Assembly: GCA_035503915.1 (NCBI GenBank)
Contig: DATJSU010000033.1
Location: forward strand, 1 to 64,000
From: DATJMJ01 sp035503915
GTDB lineage: Bacteria; Actinomycetota; Acidimicrobiia; Acidimicrobiales; Palsa-688
DNA: 64,000 bases
Direction of reading: 5' to 3'
Positions 37,826 to 45,737 of the stretch are shown piece by piece. Below the pieces are notes generated by a model, which was not told where the DNA came from, did no database searches, and saw nothing but the letters and a program-made list of their open reading frames with translations. A program made the position numbers and the translations under genes. Every line of letters starts with the position of its first letter. The stretch's first letter is position 1.

Positions 37826-38494
37826 ATGCCCCAACTTCTCGTTCTTCGTCACGCGCAATCGCAATGGAACGCAGCCGGCCGATGGCAGGGCTGGTCGGAC
37901 GCGCCTTTGTCCGAGCTCGGGGTGGAGCAAGCCATGGCGGCAGGTCGTTCCCTCGCCGCGCAGGGTCTGGCCCCAAGCTTCGTCGCAAGTAGCGACCTCG
38001 AGCGGGCACGCCGGACGGCTGAGCTGCTGGCTGGAGAGCTCGGCTATGTGGGCGACCTGGCGGTGGACGAGGACCTGCGCGAGCAGGACCTGGGCGAGTG
38101 GAACGGCTGTACCAACGACGAGATCGCGTCGCGCTGGCCGAGGGAGCTCGAAGCGCGACGCGCTGGGCATTTCGGGCCGGTGCCGGGGGGGGAAGCGGCG
38201 GACCGCTTTGTAGAGCGGGCGCTGGGCGCCATTACGCGCCTCGCCGCTCGAGCCGCCGCCGAGCAGGCAGAGGGCCTCGTGGTCACTCACGGCGGAGTCG
38301 TCATCGCTCTCGAAAAGGCTCTCGGCGCATGGGCACGGGGCAACCGCCACGGCAACTTGAGCGGGTGGTCCCTGGAGGTGCGCGGGACGCCTCCAGAACT
38401 CGAGTTGGTGCCTCTATTGCGGGTCGACCTCGTTGCTATCGCGGCGTCTGAGGGGGGACGAACCAGCTCGGGAACGGTCACTGGACGCGGGTAA
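37826..38494 (+). CDS. Histidine phosphatase superfamily protein (phosphoglycerate-mutase-like)
   Basis: A 222-residue protein. The phosphohistidine motif is LVLRHAQSQWNAAGRWQGWSDAPLSELG (usual RHG is RHA). Catalytic residues recur in ASSDLERARRTAELL and LVVTHGGVVIALEKALG. It resembles acid phosphatases and small-molecule phosphatases of the GpmB type more than true glycolytic mutases; the substrate is unknown. The ATG at 37826 follows GGAAG by ten bases; an ATG at 37817 would add three residues. It leads a plus-strand run of four genes. Confidence 0.88.
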   Translation: MPQLLVLRHAQSQWNAAGRWQGWSDAPLSELGVEQAMAAGRSLAAQGLAPSFVASSDLERARRTAELLAGELGYVGDLAVDEDLREQDLGEWNGCTNDEIASRWPRELEARRAGHFGPVPGGEAADRFVERALGAITRLAARAAAEQAEGLVVTHGGVVIALEKALGAWARGNRHGNLSGWSLEVRGTPPELELVPLLRVDLVAIAASEGGRTSSGTVTGRG

Positions 38495-38506
38495 TTTCTC
38501 TGCCAT

Positions 38507-39013
38507 ATGCAAGTCGAGGTGATCAGGAGCCCTCGCCGGCGAAAGACGGTCCAAGCCCGCCGCGTGGGTGACGTCTTGAGGGTGAGCGTCCCGGCTTCGC
38601 TCAGCCGGGCGGAGGAAGAACACTGGGTAAACGAGATGTTGAGGCGGACAGCGAGCCGTCCCCGTAGGTCAAATGTCGACCTGGAGCAAAGGGCGCAAAT
38701 GCTTTCCGCCAGGTTCGGCCTCGCAGTACCGGCGGAGATCCGGTGGGTGGACAACCAGCACGAGCGCTGGGGCAGCTGCACGCCAACCGACGCGACGGTC
38801 CGTATCTCTTCGAAGCTCGCCTCCGAGCCTCTTTGGGTGCTCGACTACGTAATCGTCCACGAGCTGGCTCACTTGCACGTGAGGGCTCACGGCAAGACGT
38901 TCTGGCACCTTGTCAACCGCTACCCGTTGGCCGAGCGCGCTCGCGGCTTCCTCATCGCTCGAGGGATGGAAGACGCCCAGCCTCTCCCGAGAGATGCCCC
39001 GGCGGGCGCATGA
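38507..39013 (+). CDS. YgjP-like (DUF45) zinc metallopeptidase
   Basis: A 168-residue soluble protein. The zinc site is VIVHELAHLHVRAHGKTFW (His-Glu-x-x-His plus a His seven residues on). The preceding WVDNQHERWGSCTPTDATVRISSKL is the YgjP/DUF45 signature. Biological substrates of this family are unknown. Its stop overlaps the ATG of the carboxyltransferase gene by four bases (ATGA, 39010-39013), so the two should be translationally coupled. Confidence 0.88.
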   Translation: MQVEVIRSPRRRKTVQARRVGDVLRVSVPASLSRAEEEHWVNEMLRRTASRPRRSNVDLEQRAQMLSARFGLAVPAEIRWVDNQHERWGSCTPTDATVRISSKLASEPLWVLDYVIVHELAHLHVRAHGKTFWHLVNRYPLAERARGFLIARGMEDAQPLPRDAPAGA

Positions 39014-40368
39014 GGGGTCGGCCAGCAGTACCCAAGGCCCCAGCGCGGGAGCGGGCCCAGCGAGAGCACGACGTCGGCGACGGGCGCTCCGGGCGTCCCG
39101 TGATAAGCGCTCGCGCACTGTCTCAGGGGAGGGGCCAGGTGCTGAGCGCCGAGAGCTCCGCAGCGCTCGCAGCGGCCGCCGGTCTTGCTCTTGCCCGCCG
39201 GCTCCCCCTCGTGATCTGGCTGTCTTCGTCCGGCTCGGACCTTGCCGGCGGGGTGGCGGCCCTCGACGGCTGGGGGCGGGTGGCATCAGAATTGTCCAGG
39301 TGCTCAGGTCGCGTGCCGGTGGTGGCAGTAGCGGACGGGCCGGTGCTCTCAGGCCCGGCGTTGCTGCTCGGGTTGTCGGACGCCGTCTTGATGACACCGC
39401 GCGCCCTCGTATATGTCTCGGGCCCGGCTGCTGTGGCCGAGGTCACCGGGTCGGCAGTAGCACCTTCCCAGCTTGGCGGCGCCCAGGTGCACGGAGCCCG
39501 TTCGGGCCTTGCGGCGCTCGTGGTCCAGGACGCGTCCGAGGCAGGCATCGCCGCTCAAAACCTTTTGTCGTTCTTACCTTCTCACTCTGACGAGCTACCA
39601 CCGGCCCGGCCCTCGACCGACCCGCTCTCTCGGCTCACCCCAGAGCTTCGAGAGCTGGTGCCACCCCGGGCCACGGGCAGTTACGACGTCCGCAAGGTCA
39701 TTGAACAGGTTGCCGACGAGAGGGAGCTCTTGGAGCTGCGCCCGGGATGGGCGCCGCAACTTGTCACCGCCCTAGCACGAGTGGGGGGCCACCCCGTTGG
39801 TGTGCTCGCGAACCAACCCCAGTCGATGTCGGGCACTCTCGACATTGCCGCTTCGCAAAAAGGTGCACGTTTTGTCGCAATGTGTGATTCCTTCAACGTC
39901 CCATTGCTGACCATCGTTGACACCTCGGGTTTCATGCCCGGACGGGACCTCGAATGGCGGGGCATAATTCGCCATGGTGCGGAACTGGTTTACGCGTACG
40001 CAGAAGCGACCGTGCCTCGTGTCTGCTTGGTGCTGCGCAAAGCGTACGGAGGTGCCTACATCGTCATGGACTCCAAAGCGATGGGCAACGACATATGCAT
40101 CGCGTGGCCCAGCGCGGAGCTGGCGGTCATGGGAGCAGAAGGAGCTGTGAGCATCGTGCACCGGCGGGCCGACCAAGGAGCGCGCGCCAGATTGGTCGAA
40201 CAGTACCGCCGTGATTACCTCAACCCCTACGTTGCCGCCGAGCGCGGGTTCGTGGACTTGGTCATAGACCCCGCCGAGACGCGCAGGGCGGTGGGTGCCG
40301 CCTTCAGGATGTTGCGGAGCAAGCGCGAGCGCCTCGTGCACCGCAAGCACGGCAACAGCCCGCTCTAG
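39010..40368 (+). CDS. Carboxyl transferase domain protein (acyl-CoA carboxylase beta-like, short form)
   Basis: A 452-residue crotonase-fold protein related to propionyl/acetyl-CoA carboxylase beta chains. The C-terminal half is typical: YDVRKVIEQVADERELLELRPGWAPQLVTALARVGGHPVGVLANQP, VDTSGFMPGRDLEWRGIIRHGAELVYAYAEATVP, and KAYGGAYIVMDSKAMGNDICIAWPSAELAVMGAEGAVSI. The N-terminal half is shorter than in 510-530-residue PccB and lacks a clear SGGARIQEG oxyanion loop, having SSSGSDLAGG instead. A functional carboxyltransferase with divergent acyl-CoA binding is possible; no biotin carboxylase subunit is nearby. Start chosen at the ATGA overlap. Confidence 0.82.
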   Translation: MRGRPAVPKAPARERAQREHDVGDGRSGRPVISARALSQGRGQVLSAESSAALAAAAGLALARRLPLVIWLSSSGSDLAGGVAALDGWGRVASELSRCSGRVPVVAVADGPVLSGPALLLGLSDAVLMTPRALVYVSGPAAVAEVTGSAVAPSQLGGAQVHGARSGLAALVVQDASEAGIAAQNLLSFLPSHSDELPPARPSTDPLSRLTPELRELVPPRATGSYDVRKVIEQVADERELLELRPGWAPQLVTALARVGGHPVGVLANQPQSMSGTLDIAASQKGARFVAMCDSFNVPLLTIVDTSGFMPGRDLEWRGIIRHGAELVYAYAEATVPRVCLVLRKAYGGAYIVMDSKAMGNDICIAWPSAELAVMGAEGAVSIVHRRADQGARARLVEQYRRDYLNPYVAAERGFVDLVIDPAETRRAVGAAFRMLRSKRERLVHRKHGNSPL

Positions 40369-40396
40369 GCACGCGAGACAGGCTAGACAGGTCCCC

Positions 40397-40951
40397 ATGC
40401 CAGCGACCTTCCCTGCCCCTGACGGCTCGAGCCCGAAGACCCAGCGCTTCGCCGGGCCGCCGCCGATGTGCATAGACCCTGCCCTCCGCTACTCAGCCGA
40501 GATGGTGACCTCCAAAGGGACGCTGGTGATCGGCCTCGACCCGTCCTCTGCCCCGAAAACGGTCAATAATTTTGTCTTCCTTGCCAGGTACCACTACTAC
40601 GAGGGCATCGTTTTCCACCGGGTGATCCCGGGCTTCGTCCTACAGGGCGGGGACCCGACCGGGACCGGTTCGGGCGGGCCGGGGTACCGCTTTGAAGACG
40701 AGCTCCCCAAGCCGGGGCGCTACGAGCTTGGCTCATTGGCCATGGCAAATGCCGGCCCCAACACCAACGGCAGCCAGTTCTTCGTGATCAGCGGGCCGAG
40801 CGGCGTCCGCCTCCCGCCTCAGTACTCGCTTTTTGGGAAAGTTGTCAAAGGCTTGGAAGTAGTGAGCGCGATCGATGCGGTCGGTACGCCCTCAGGCAAG
40901 CCCAAAGAGCGGGTAGTAATCGAATCGGTCACGGTGACCGAAGGAGAGTGA
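40397..40951 (+). CDS. Cyclophilin-type peptidyl-prolyl isomerase
   Basis: A 184-residue cytoplasmic cyclophilin. Active-site segments are FHRVIPGFVLQGGDPTGTG, with the catalytic Arg, LAMANAGPNTNGSQFFVISG, and YSLFGKVVKGLEVV. The N-terminal 30 residues (PPPMCIDPALRYSAEM) are a short extension seen in actinobacterial homologues. No signal peptide or lipobox is present. It closes the plus-strand gene run and converges with the SIS gene, with ten bases between stops. Confidence 0.93.
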   Translation: MPATFPAPDGSSPKTQRFAGPPPMCIDPALRYSAEMVTSKGTLVIGLDPSSAPKTVNNFVFLARYHYYEGIVFHRVIPGFVLQGGDPTGTGSGGPGYRFEDELPKPGRYELGSLAMANAGPNTNGSQFFVISGPSGVRLPPQYSLFGKVVKGLEVVSAIDAVGTPSGKPKERVVIESVTVTEGE

Positions 40952-40961
40952 CAGCGGCTGC

Positions 40962-41840
40962 TCATGAGCTCAGGATCACGGAAAAGGCGAGGTTCCGCGG
41001 GTGATCAGGGTCGAGGCCGCGCGATTGGGCGCGGGCGACTGCGACGCGCTGGGCAAGGACAAGGTGTGCCAACGGGTCCCTGTCAGCGAGCACAAGGCGG
41101 CCACCTGTGGCTGCCAGTTGGCTCGTCAAGTCGGTTGGCAGGTCGCTGAAAGACCATACGACTGACTGGGTGTCCACCATGCTTATCGGGCCGTGGCGGA
41201 ATTCCATAGCGGGGTAGGACTCGGTCGCGGTGAGCGAGGCTTCTCTCAACTTGAGCGCCGCTTCGTGAGCGACGCCAATGGTCCAACCGCGCCCTAGGAA
41301 AGTGAAGCGTTCCGCTTCCACGACGCCCTCCGGCAGGGGGGCCGTGACGTACCGCCGGGCATCCGCCACCGCGCCTTCCAGGTCCTCACCAAGGTGTGCC
41401 CGGAGCAAAATGAGGAGGCTTGTAGCGAAGCGGGTTTGCACGATCGAGCGCTCGGCGGCGAAGTCCAGGACAAGAGTTGCGCCGGCCTTATTGGCGACTG
41501 GCGACGAGGCGTCTGCGGTGAGCGCGGTAGTGGCGGTGCCCGGTGGCACCTGTGCCAAAGCTTGCAGCACTTCGGTGGTGGTGCCCGAGCGAGAAAAGAA
41601 AAGGTAGCGGTCGTAATTGCGCCTGTTGAGCTCCGAAGCCGGCATCGCATCTGTAAGACCCTCCCCGGCGACCTCTCGTAACGAGGCGTAGGCCAGGGCC
41701 ATGTTGTAGGACGTGCCGCACCCAACGGCAGCGACCCGCTCGCCTCGGGACGGCAGCGACGGTCCGACCTTTGCAGCCAGCGCAATTGCTTTTTGCCAGC
41801 ATTCGGGCTGGCTCGCGATCTCCTCGGACACGTAGCTCAT
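40962..41840 (-). CDS. SIS-domain sugar isomerase/deaminase (AgaS/GlmS-like)
   Basis: A 292-residue protein with two SIS subdomains. Sugar-phosphate loops are VGCGTSYNMALAYAS and FFSRSGTTTEVLQAL; the second half carries FLGRGWTIGVAHEAALKLREASLTATESYPAMEFRHGP. The catalytic-type motif EIASQPECW at the N-terminus resembles AgaS and GlmS isomerase halves. There is no glutaminase domain, so it is a deaminase or isomerase of an amino- or keto-sugar phosphate rather than GlmS. The ATG at 41840 follows GGGAGG by four bases. It is divergent from the DeoR gene and probably part of the same sugar regulon. Confidence 0.85.
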   Translation of the reverse strand: MSYVSEEIASQPECWQKAIALAAKVGPSLPSRGERVAAVGCGTSYNMALAYASLREVAGEGLTDAMPASELNRRNYDRYLFFSRSGTTTEVLQALAQVPPGTATTALTADASSPVANKAGATLVLDFAAERSIVQTRFATSLLILLRAHLGEDLEGAVADARRYVTAPLPEGVVEAERFTFLGRGWTIGVAHEAALKLREASLTATESYPAMEFRHGPISMVDTQSVVWSFSDLPTDLTSQLAATGGRLVLADRDPLAHLVLAQRVAVARAQSRGLDPDHPRNLAFSVILSS

Positions 41841-42015
41841 GGCAACCTCCCGGACAGGCCTGGCGCCGCGCGGGAGAAGTCCACTTGGCGCTCGAACATG
41901 TCGTAGTTTCCGACCTATCGTACATTACCGTGCACTGTTCGCGCTCCCACGGCGTCCAGAGGACAGCTAGGCTTAGGAACGCCCTACGGGCACCCCGAGA
42001 AAGGCGACAGGCCCT
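41841..42015. promoter_or_regulatory. Divergent regulatory region between SIS and DeoR genes
   Basis: These 175 bases hold the promoters for both genes. An AT-richer stretch runs from 41896 to 41946 and contains GTGCAC followed by CTGTTC (41935-41940). The same CTGTTC core appears three times in the repeats upstream of the GH4 gene, so it is a candidate DeoR-family site; this is inferred from shared sequence only. Confidence 0.4.
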
Positions 42016-42801
42016 GTGACGAGGTACGAGCGCTGGAACGCCCTGATCGACATGCTGTCGGCCGAGGGGCGCGTGAGCGTCGACGTCGCGGCCAAGCGGT
42101 TGGGCGTGTCGGCGGCGACTGTGCGTCGCGATTTTGAGGAGCTCGCTCAACAACGGCTCCTGTCCCGCGCACGGGGCGGCGCGGTAGCCAACAACGTGTC
42201 CTACGACCTGCCTCTGCGCTACAAGACCGCGCGCCATGCCTCCGAAAAGCAGCGCATCGCGGCGGCAGCCGCGGCGATGGTACCGGCCGGTGCGACGGTC
42301 TGCCTCAATGGCGGCACTACCACGACCGAGGTAGCGCGTGCCCTGGCTACTCGAAGCGACCTGCAGGGCGGAGGGAGCGAACCGGCTGTAACGGTCCTGA
42401 CAAATGCCCTCAACGTGGCATACGAGCTGGCAGTGCGGCCGCGGGTCAAGGTGGTCGTCAGCGGGGGCGTCGTACGCCCCCAGTCATACGAGCTCGTTGG
42501 GCCGCTCGCCGGCCTGCTCTTGGACGAAGTGGCCTTCGACTTTGCGATGATCGGCGTAGACGGCATTGACGCCAGGGCGGGTGCGACGGCGCACAACGAA
42601 GGCGAGGCCAACATCAACCGCCTGATGGTGACGCGCGCCCGGCAAACGGTCGTGGTGGCTGACTCTTCCAAGCTCGGCGTGGTGGCGTTTGCCCGCATTT
42701 GCCCCGTCGAGCGAGTAGAGACCCTGGTCACCGACTCAGGCGCGGATGAGCAGGCCCTGGTCGCCTTCAAGGAGCGGGGCCTCAACGTAGTCCTGGTGTA
42801 A
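42016..42801 (+). CDS. DeoR/GlpR family transcriptional regulator
   Basis: A 261-residue regulator. The N-terminal helix-turn-helix reads ERWNALIDMLSAEGRVSVDVAAKRLGVSAATVRRDFEELAQQRLLSRARGGAV (residues 5-57), followed by the sugar-phosphate-binding isomerase-like domain (VCLNGGTTTTEVARAL ... LTNALNVAYEL ... VVSGGVVRPQSYELVGPLA ... VVADSSKLGVVAF). DeoR proteins repress sugar genes until a phosphorylated sugar binds. It starts at GTG 42016 with only a weak purine tract upstream. Its position between the SIS gene and the GH4/ABC genes marks it as the local regulator. Confidence 0.92.
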   Translation: MTRYERWNALIDMLSAEGRVSVDVAAKRLGVSAATVRRDFEELAQQRLLSRARGGAVANNVSYDLPLRYKTARHASEKQRIAAAAAAMVPAGATVCLNGGTTTTEVARALATRSDLQGGGSEPAVTVLTNALNVAYELAVRPRVKVVVSGGVVRPQSYELVGPLAGLLLDEVAFDFAMIGVDGIDARAGATAHNEGEANINRLMVTRARQTVVVADSSKLGVVAFARICPVERVETLVTDSGADEQALVAFKERGLNVVLV

Positions 42802-42820
42802 GTCTGGGCGCACCTCAATG

Positions 42821-42859
42821 GCTGTTCAGTAGGGCTGTTCACTAGTGCTGTTCACTAGC
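42821..42859. repeat. Three 13-bp tandem repeats, candidate operator
   Basis: GCTGTTCAGTAGG, GCTGTTCACTAGT and GCTGTTCACTAGC follow one another at 42821-42833, 42834-42846 and 42847-42859. The first eight bases GCTGTTCA are identical in all three. Direct repeats with a period near one and a quarter helical turns, upstream of sugar genes and 20 bases after a DeoR gene, fit regulator binding sites. Confidence 0.75.
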
Positions 42860-42876
42860 TGCACGCTTTTGTGCAG
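42859..42876. terminator. Hairpin after the 13-bp repeats
   Basis: CTGCAC (42859-42864) pairs with GTGCAG (42871-42876) around the loop GCTTTT. It could attenuate or terminate read-through from the DeoR gene, or be a palindromic operator. No run of T follows the stem. Confidence 0.4.
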
Positions 42877-43020
42877 AACGCGTTGTATTCGCGCGACTGC
42901 GTTGATAGTGTGAGCAGCCATTGTGGATGAGTGGTCGCCCTTGGGGCTCGCCAGGACGGGAGCGCTTGACGCGGCAAGCCGTGGGTCACCTCGGTGGCCG
43001 GGCGCCGCAGGGCGCGGGGC

Positions 43021-44313
43021 ATGAGCAAGATCGCCATCGTGGGCGCAGGAAGCCTCGTGTTTACGCGCACCATCGTGCAGGACCTGCTCAAACAGGAGGC
43101 AACAGCGGACGCCGAAGTCCGGCTTGTAGACATCGACCCTGTTCGCCTGGAGCGTTCGCGATTAGCTGTGGAGCAGCGCGTGGCCGCCGCCGGCGGGAGA
43201 ATGTCAGTCACCGCGACCACCGACCGCGCGAAGGGTTTGCGAGACAGTGACTACGTCGTAAACACGGTCCAGGTAGGCGGAAAGGCCGCCACCCTCCTCG
43301 ATTTCGACTTGCCTGAAAAGTACGGGGTGCGCCAAACGATCGCTGACACGCACGGCATTGGCGGGATCTCGCGGGCGATGCGGACTTTGCCCGCCGTCCT
43401 TGACATAGCGCGGACGGTGGCCTCCGTGGCCCCAAACGCTTTGTTCCTCAATTACACCAACCCCATGGCGATGGTTGTCTTGGGCCTCGAGCGCGGTTCG
43501 GATGTTCGCCACGTAGGGCTGTGCCACGGCACCGAGCACACCGCCACGACCCTTGCGGGTTACCTGGGCGTGCACCCCGAAGAGCTTGCCTGGCAAGCGG
43601 CCGGCATAAACCATATGACCTGGTTCCTCGCGATCTCGGTAGCGGGCCGTGACGTTTACCCCCAGCTGCGGGAGTACGCCCGGGAGGCGGACCTCTCCTT
43701 GCACCAAGACGCGGTCCGCCTCGAGCTACTGCGCCGTTTTGGGTATTTCGTCAGCGAATCGAGCGTGCACAATGCCGAGTACTACCCGTGGTTCTTGCGC
43801 CCGGGGACGACGCCGCCGCCTGGGGTGCGGGTGCGTGAGTACGTTTACCGGCTGGAGGACCTCGAGCGTGAGTTCGCACAAGAGCAAAGCCGCGCTCCAA
43901 CGTCCGATGGCGCACCGAGCGAGGTTCCCCAAAGTTCGGAGTACGCGCCGCGGGTCGTTGCCGCGCTCGAGGCCAATTGCCCTTACCGCTTTATGGGCAA
44001 TGTGCCCAACGCGGGCGCTTTGGTGCCCAACCTGCCCTTGTCATGTTGTGTGGAAGTGCCTTGCTTCGTCGATGGTGGCGGGTTGGTGCCGGGGGCAGTC
44101 GGCGCGATCCCCGAGCAGTGCGCAGCCCTCAACCGTTCTGCCATCAATGTCCAGCTGCTCGCTCTCGAAGGCATCCTGGGACGCCGGAGGGACGCCGTCT
44201 ACCAGGCGGCACTGCTCGACCCTCTGCTGTCGGCGCAGCTAAGTACCGACCAGACCGTGGCTCTCGTCGACGAGCTGATAGAGGCTCACGGAAACCCCGC
44301 TTGCCTTCGCTGA
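43021..44313 (+). CDS. Glycoside hydrolase family 4 (alpha-galactosidase/alpha-glucosidase-like)
   Basis: A 430-residue NAD- and metal-dependent glycosidase. The N-terminal NAD motif is IAIVGAGSLVFTRTIVQDLL. GH4 landmarks follow: NTVQVGGKAATLLDFDLPEKYGVRQTIADTHGIGG, FLNYTNPMAMV (sugar contacts), GLCHGTEH with the metal-binding Cys, and AGINHMTWF with the metal-binding His. GH4 enzymes cleave glycosides by oxidation at C3. The pattern is closer to MelA-type unphosphorylated-substrate enzymes than to 6-phosphoglucosidases, consistent with an ABC rather than PTS importer next door. The ATG at 43021 gives the family N-terminus. Confidence 0.9.
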   Translation: MSKIAIVGAGSLVFTRTIVQDLLKQEATADAEVRLVDIDPVRLERSRLAVEQRVAAAGGRMSVTATTDRAKGLRDSDYVVNTVQVGGKAATLLDFDLPEKYGVRQTIADTHGIGGISRAMRTLPAVLDIARTVASVAPNALFLNYTNPMAMVVLGLERGSDVRHVGLCHGTEHTATTLAGYLGVHPEELAWQAAGINHMTWFLAISVAGRDVYPQLREYAREADLSLHQDAVRLELLRRFGYFVSESSVHNAEYYPWFLRPGTTPPPGVRVREYVYRLEDLEREFAQEQSRAPTSDGAPSEVPQSSEYAPRVVAALEANCPYRFMGNVPNAGALVPNLPLSCCVEVPCFVDGGGLVPGAVGAIPEQCAALNRSAINVQLLALEGILGRRRDAVYQAALLDPLLSAQLSTDQTVALVDELIEAHGNPACLR

Positions 44314-44374
44314 GGAGGCACGAAGGCCCCATCTGACAAACCCGTTTACCCGAACCCGGCCATGGAGGACACAA

Positions 44375-45712
44375 ATGCCAAGAAATAGACCCCACAAACT
44401 AACGAAGACAGTTGCTCTCAGCCTCGCTGGCGCGCTTGCCGCGGCGAGCAGCGGGGGAGCGGCGGCGAGCGCGCAAACCTCGCGGGACGTCCACGCCGCC
44501 AAGGTCAGCGCGACGATCAACGTCGCCATCGCCTACCCCGCACCTCCCGCCAAGATGCTGGCAGCCTTCACGGCCCAAACGGGGATAAAGGTGAACTACT
44601 CCTACATCCAATGGGACAACCTGCAGACCAAGATCGCGGCCGCAGCCGAGGCCAACACGTATTTTGCCGACGTAGCCGATGTCGACTGGTCAAAGGTCGG
44701 CGAGTACTACGAATCGAAATGGTTCATGCCACTCAACAAGTACTTCAACGTCGGGGCGCTCGCACCCCAGTACCCGCAGCTCGCTTCGTTCGTACGAAAT
44801 GGGGAGCTGCTCGGCATGCCGAGCGACATTTCGCTCCTTGTGACCACCGTCAACACCAAGGACTTCGCCAAGGCCGGGATCACCAAAATGCCGGCCACTT
44901 TGCCTGAGTACACCTCTGACCTCAATGCTCTCAAGGCCAAAGGCGTCGTTTCTTCGCCGCTCGACATACCCTTTGCCGCAGCCGAAGGGCTCTCCACGTA
45001 CTGGTACGAGACGACCGCAGCCTTCGGTGGCCAGGTCCTCAGCTCGTCGTACAAGCCGATGTTCACGTCGCCCGGCTCAGCAGGGTACAAGGCGATGGAG
45101 TGGATGGTCTCGGCCTACAAGAGCGGCCTTGTACCAAAGGGCAACTTGGACCTCGAGGATTACCAGGGCTTTTCTCAGGACGAAGCGCACAACCTTACGG
45201 CGAGTGTCTTTTCTGATTACTCAGGAGACCTCGGGACGATTTATGACGTTCCGAGCGACTCGACGGTTGTAGGTGACGTTGCCTATATACCAACTCCGGG
45301 CGTCAATGGGCCGGCACCCAACCTGGCCAACCCGGACGGCATCGGTATACCTAAGCAGGCAAAGGACGTGAGCGCGGCCGTCACGTTCATCAAATGGTAC
45401 GACGAGCCTGCCAACCAGGCAGCCTTTGCTGGTGCCGACGGTGCACCGGATGTCATCAATGGCTTCCCGTTGCCCGCCAATGTAGGCGGCCTCAATGCTC
45501 TCGTGAGCTCCGGCAAGGTGCCCGGGGCTGCCGAGCTCGCGTCCCTAGCCGAGCACCACTCGCGCGCGATCTTCCCCGCAGGGGCGCCGCCGTGGTACCC
45601 GGCGTTCAGCAACGCTGTCTACACGAACCTGCATAGCGCTGCCTCCGGGCAAGAGAGCGTCTCGTCAGCCATCAAGAACATCGCCTCTCAAGTAGCCTCG
45701 CTCGAGGGGTGA
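44375..45712 (+). CDS. Sugar ABC transporter substrate-binding protein
   Basis: A 445-residue extracellular solute-binding protein (family 1). A signal peptide covers residues 1-33 (KTVALSLAGALAAASSGGAAASAQ). No Cys is at the cleavage site, so it is not an evident lipoprotein, unusual for a Gram-positive importer. The mature part has INVAIAYPAPPAKMLAAFTAQTGIKVNYSYIQWD, YADV-like DVADVDWS and KWYDEPANQAAF, as in CUT1 binding proteins. A strong GGAGG lies eight bases before the ATG. The genes for two permeases follow. Confidence 0.88.
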   Translation: MPRNRPHKLTKTVALSLAGALAAASSGGAAASAQTSRDVHAAKVSATINVAIAYPAPPAKMLAAFTAQTGIKVNYSYIQWDNLQTKIAAAAEANTYFADVADVDWSKVGEYYESKWFMPLNKYFNVGALAPQYPQLASFVRNGELLGMPSDISLLVTTVNTKDFAKAGITKMPATLPEYTSDLNALKAKGVVSSPLDIPFAAAEGLSTYWYETTAAFGGQVLSSSYKPMFTSPGSAGYKAMEWMVSAYKSGLVPKGNLDLEDYQGFSQDEAHNLTASVFSDYSGDLGTIYDVPSDSTVVGDVAYIPTPGVNGPAPNLANPDGIGIPKQAKDVSAAVTFIKWYDEPANQAAFAGADGAPDVINGFPLPANVGGLNALVSSGKVPGAAELASLAEHHSRAIFPAGAPPWYPAFSNAVYTNLHSAASGQESVSSAIKNIASQVASLEG

Positions 45713-45737
45713 CAGCTTCGGGAGAGGAGTGAAGGCC

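Larger units (their letters stand above)
42802..43020. promoter_or_regulatory. Intergenic regulatory region before the GH4 and ABC genes
   Basis: This 219-base gap is the largest in the window. Its first part contains a three-unit 13-bp tandem repeat (42821-42859) followed at once by a hairpin. Downstream, TTGATAGTGT (42901-42910) and TTGACG (42966-42971) are possible promoter elements without a convincing partner. No open reading frame is evident. Confidence 0.5.

Noticed and set aside
38743..39009. Extension of the carboxyltransferase upstream, possibly restoring a full N-terminus
   Set aside because: The upstream codons overlap the YgjP-like gene in another frame and do not resemble acyl-CoA carboxylase N-termini, so the short form is kept.
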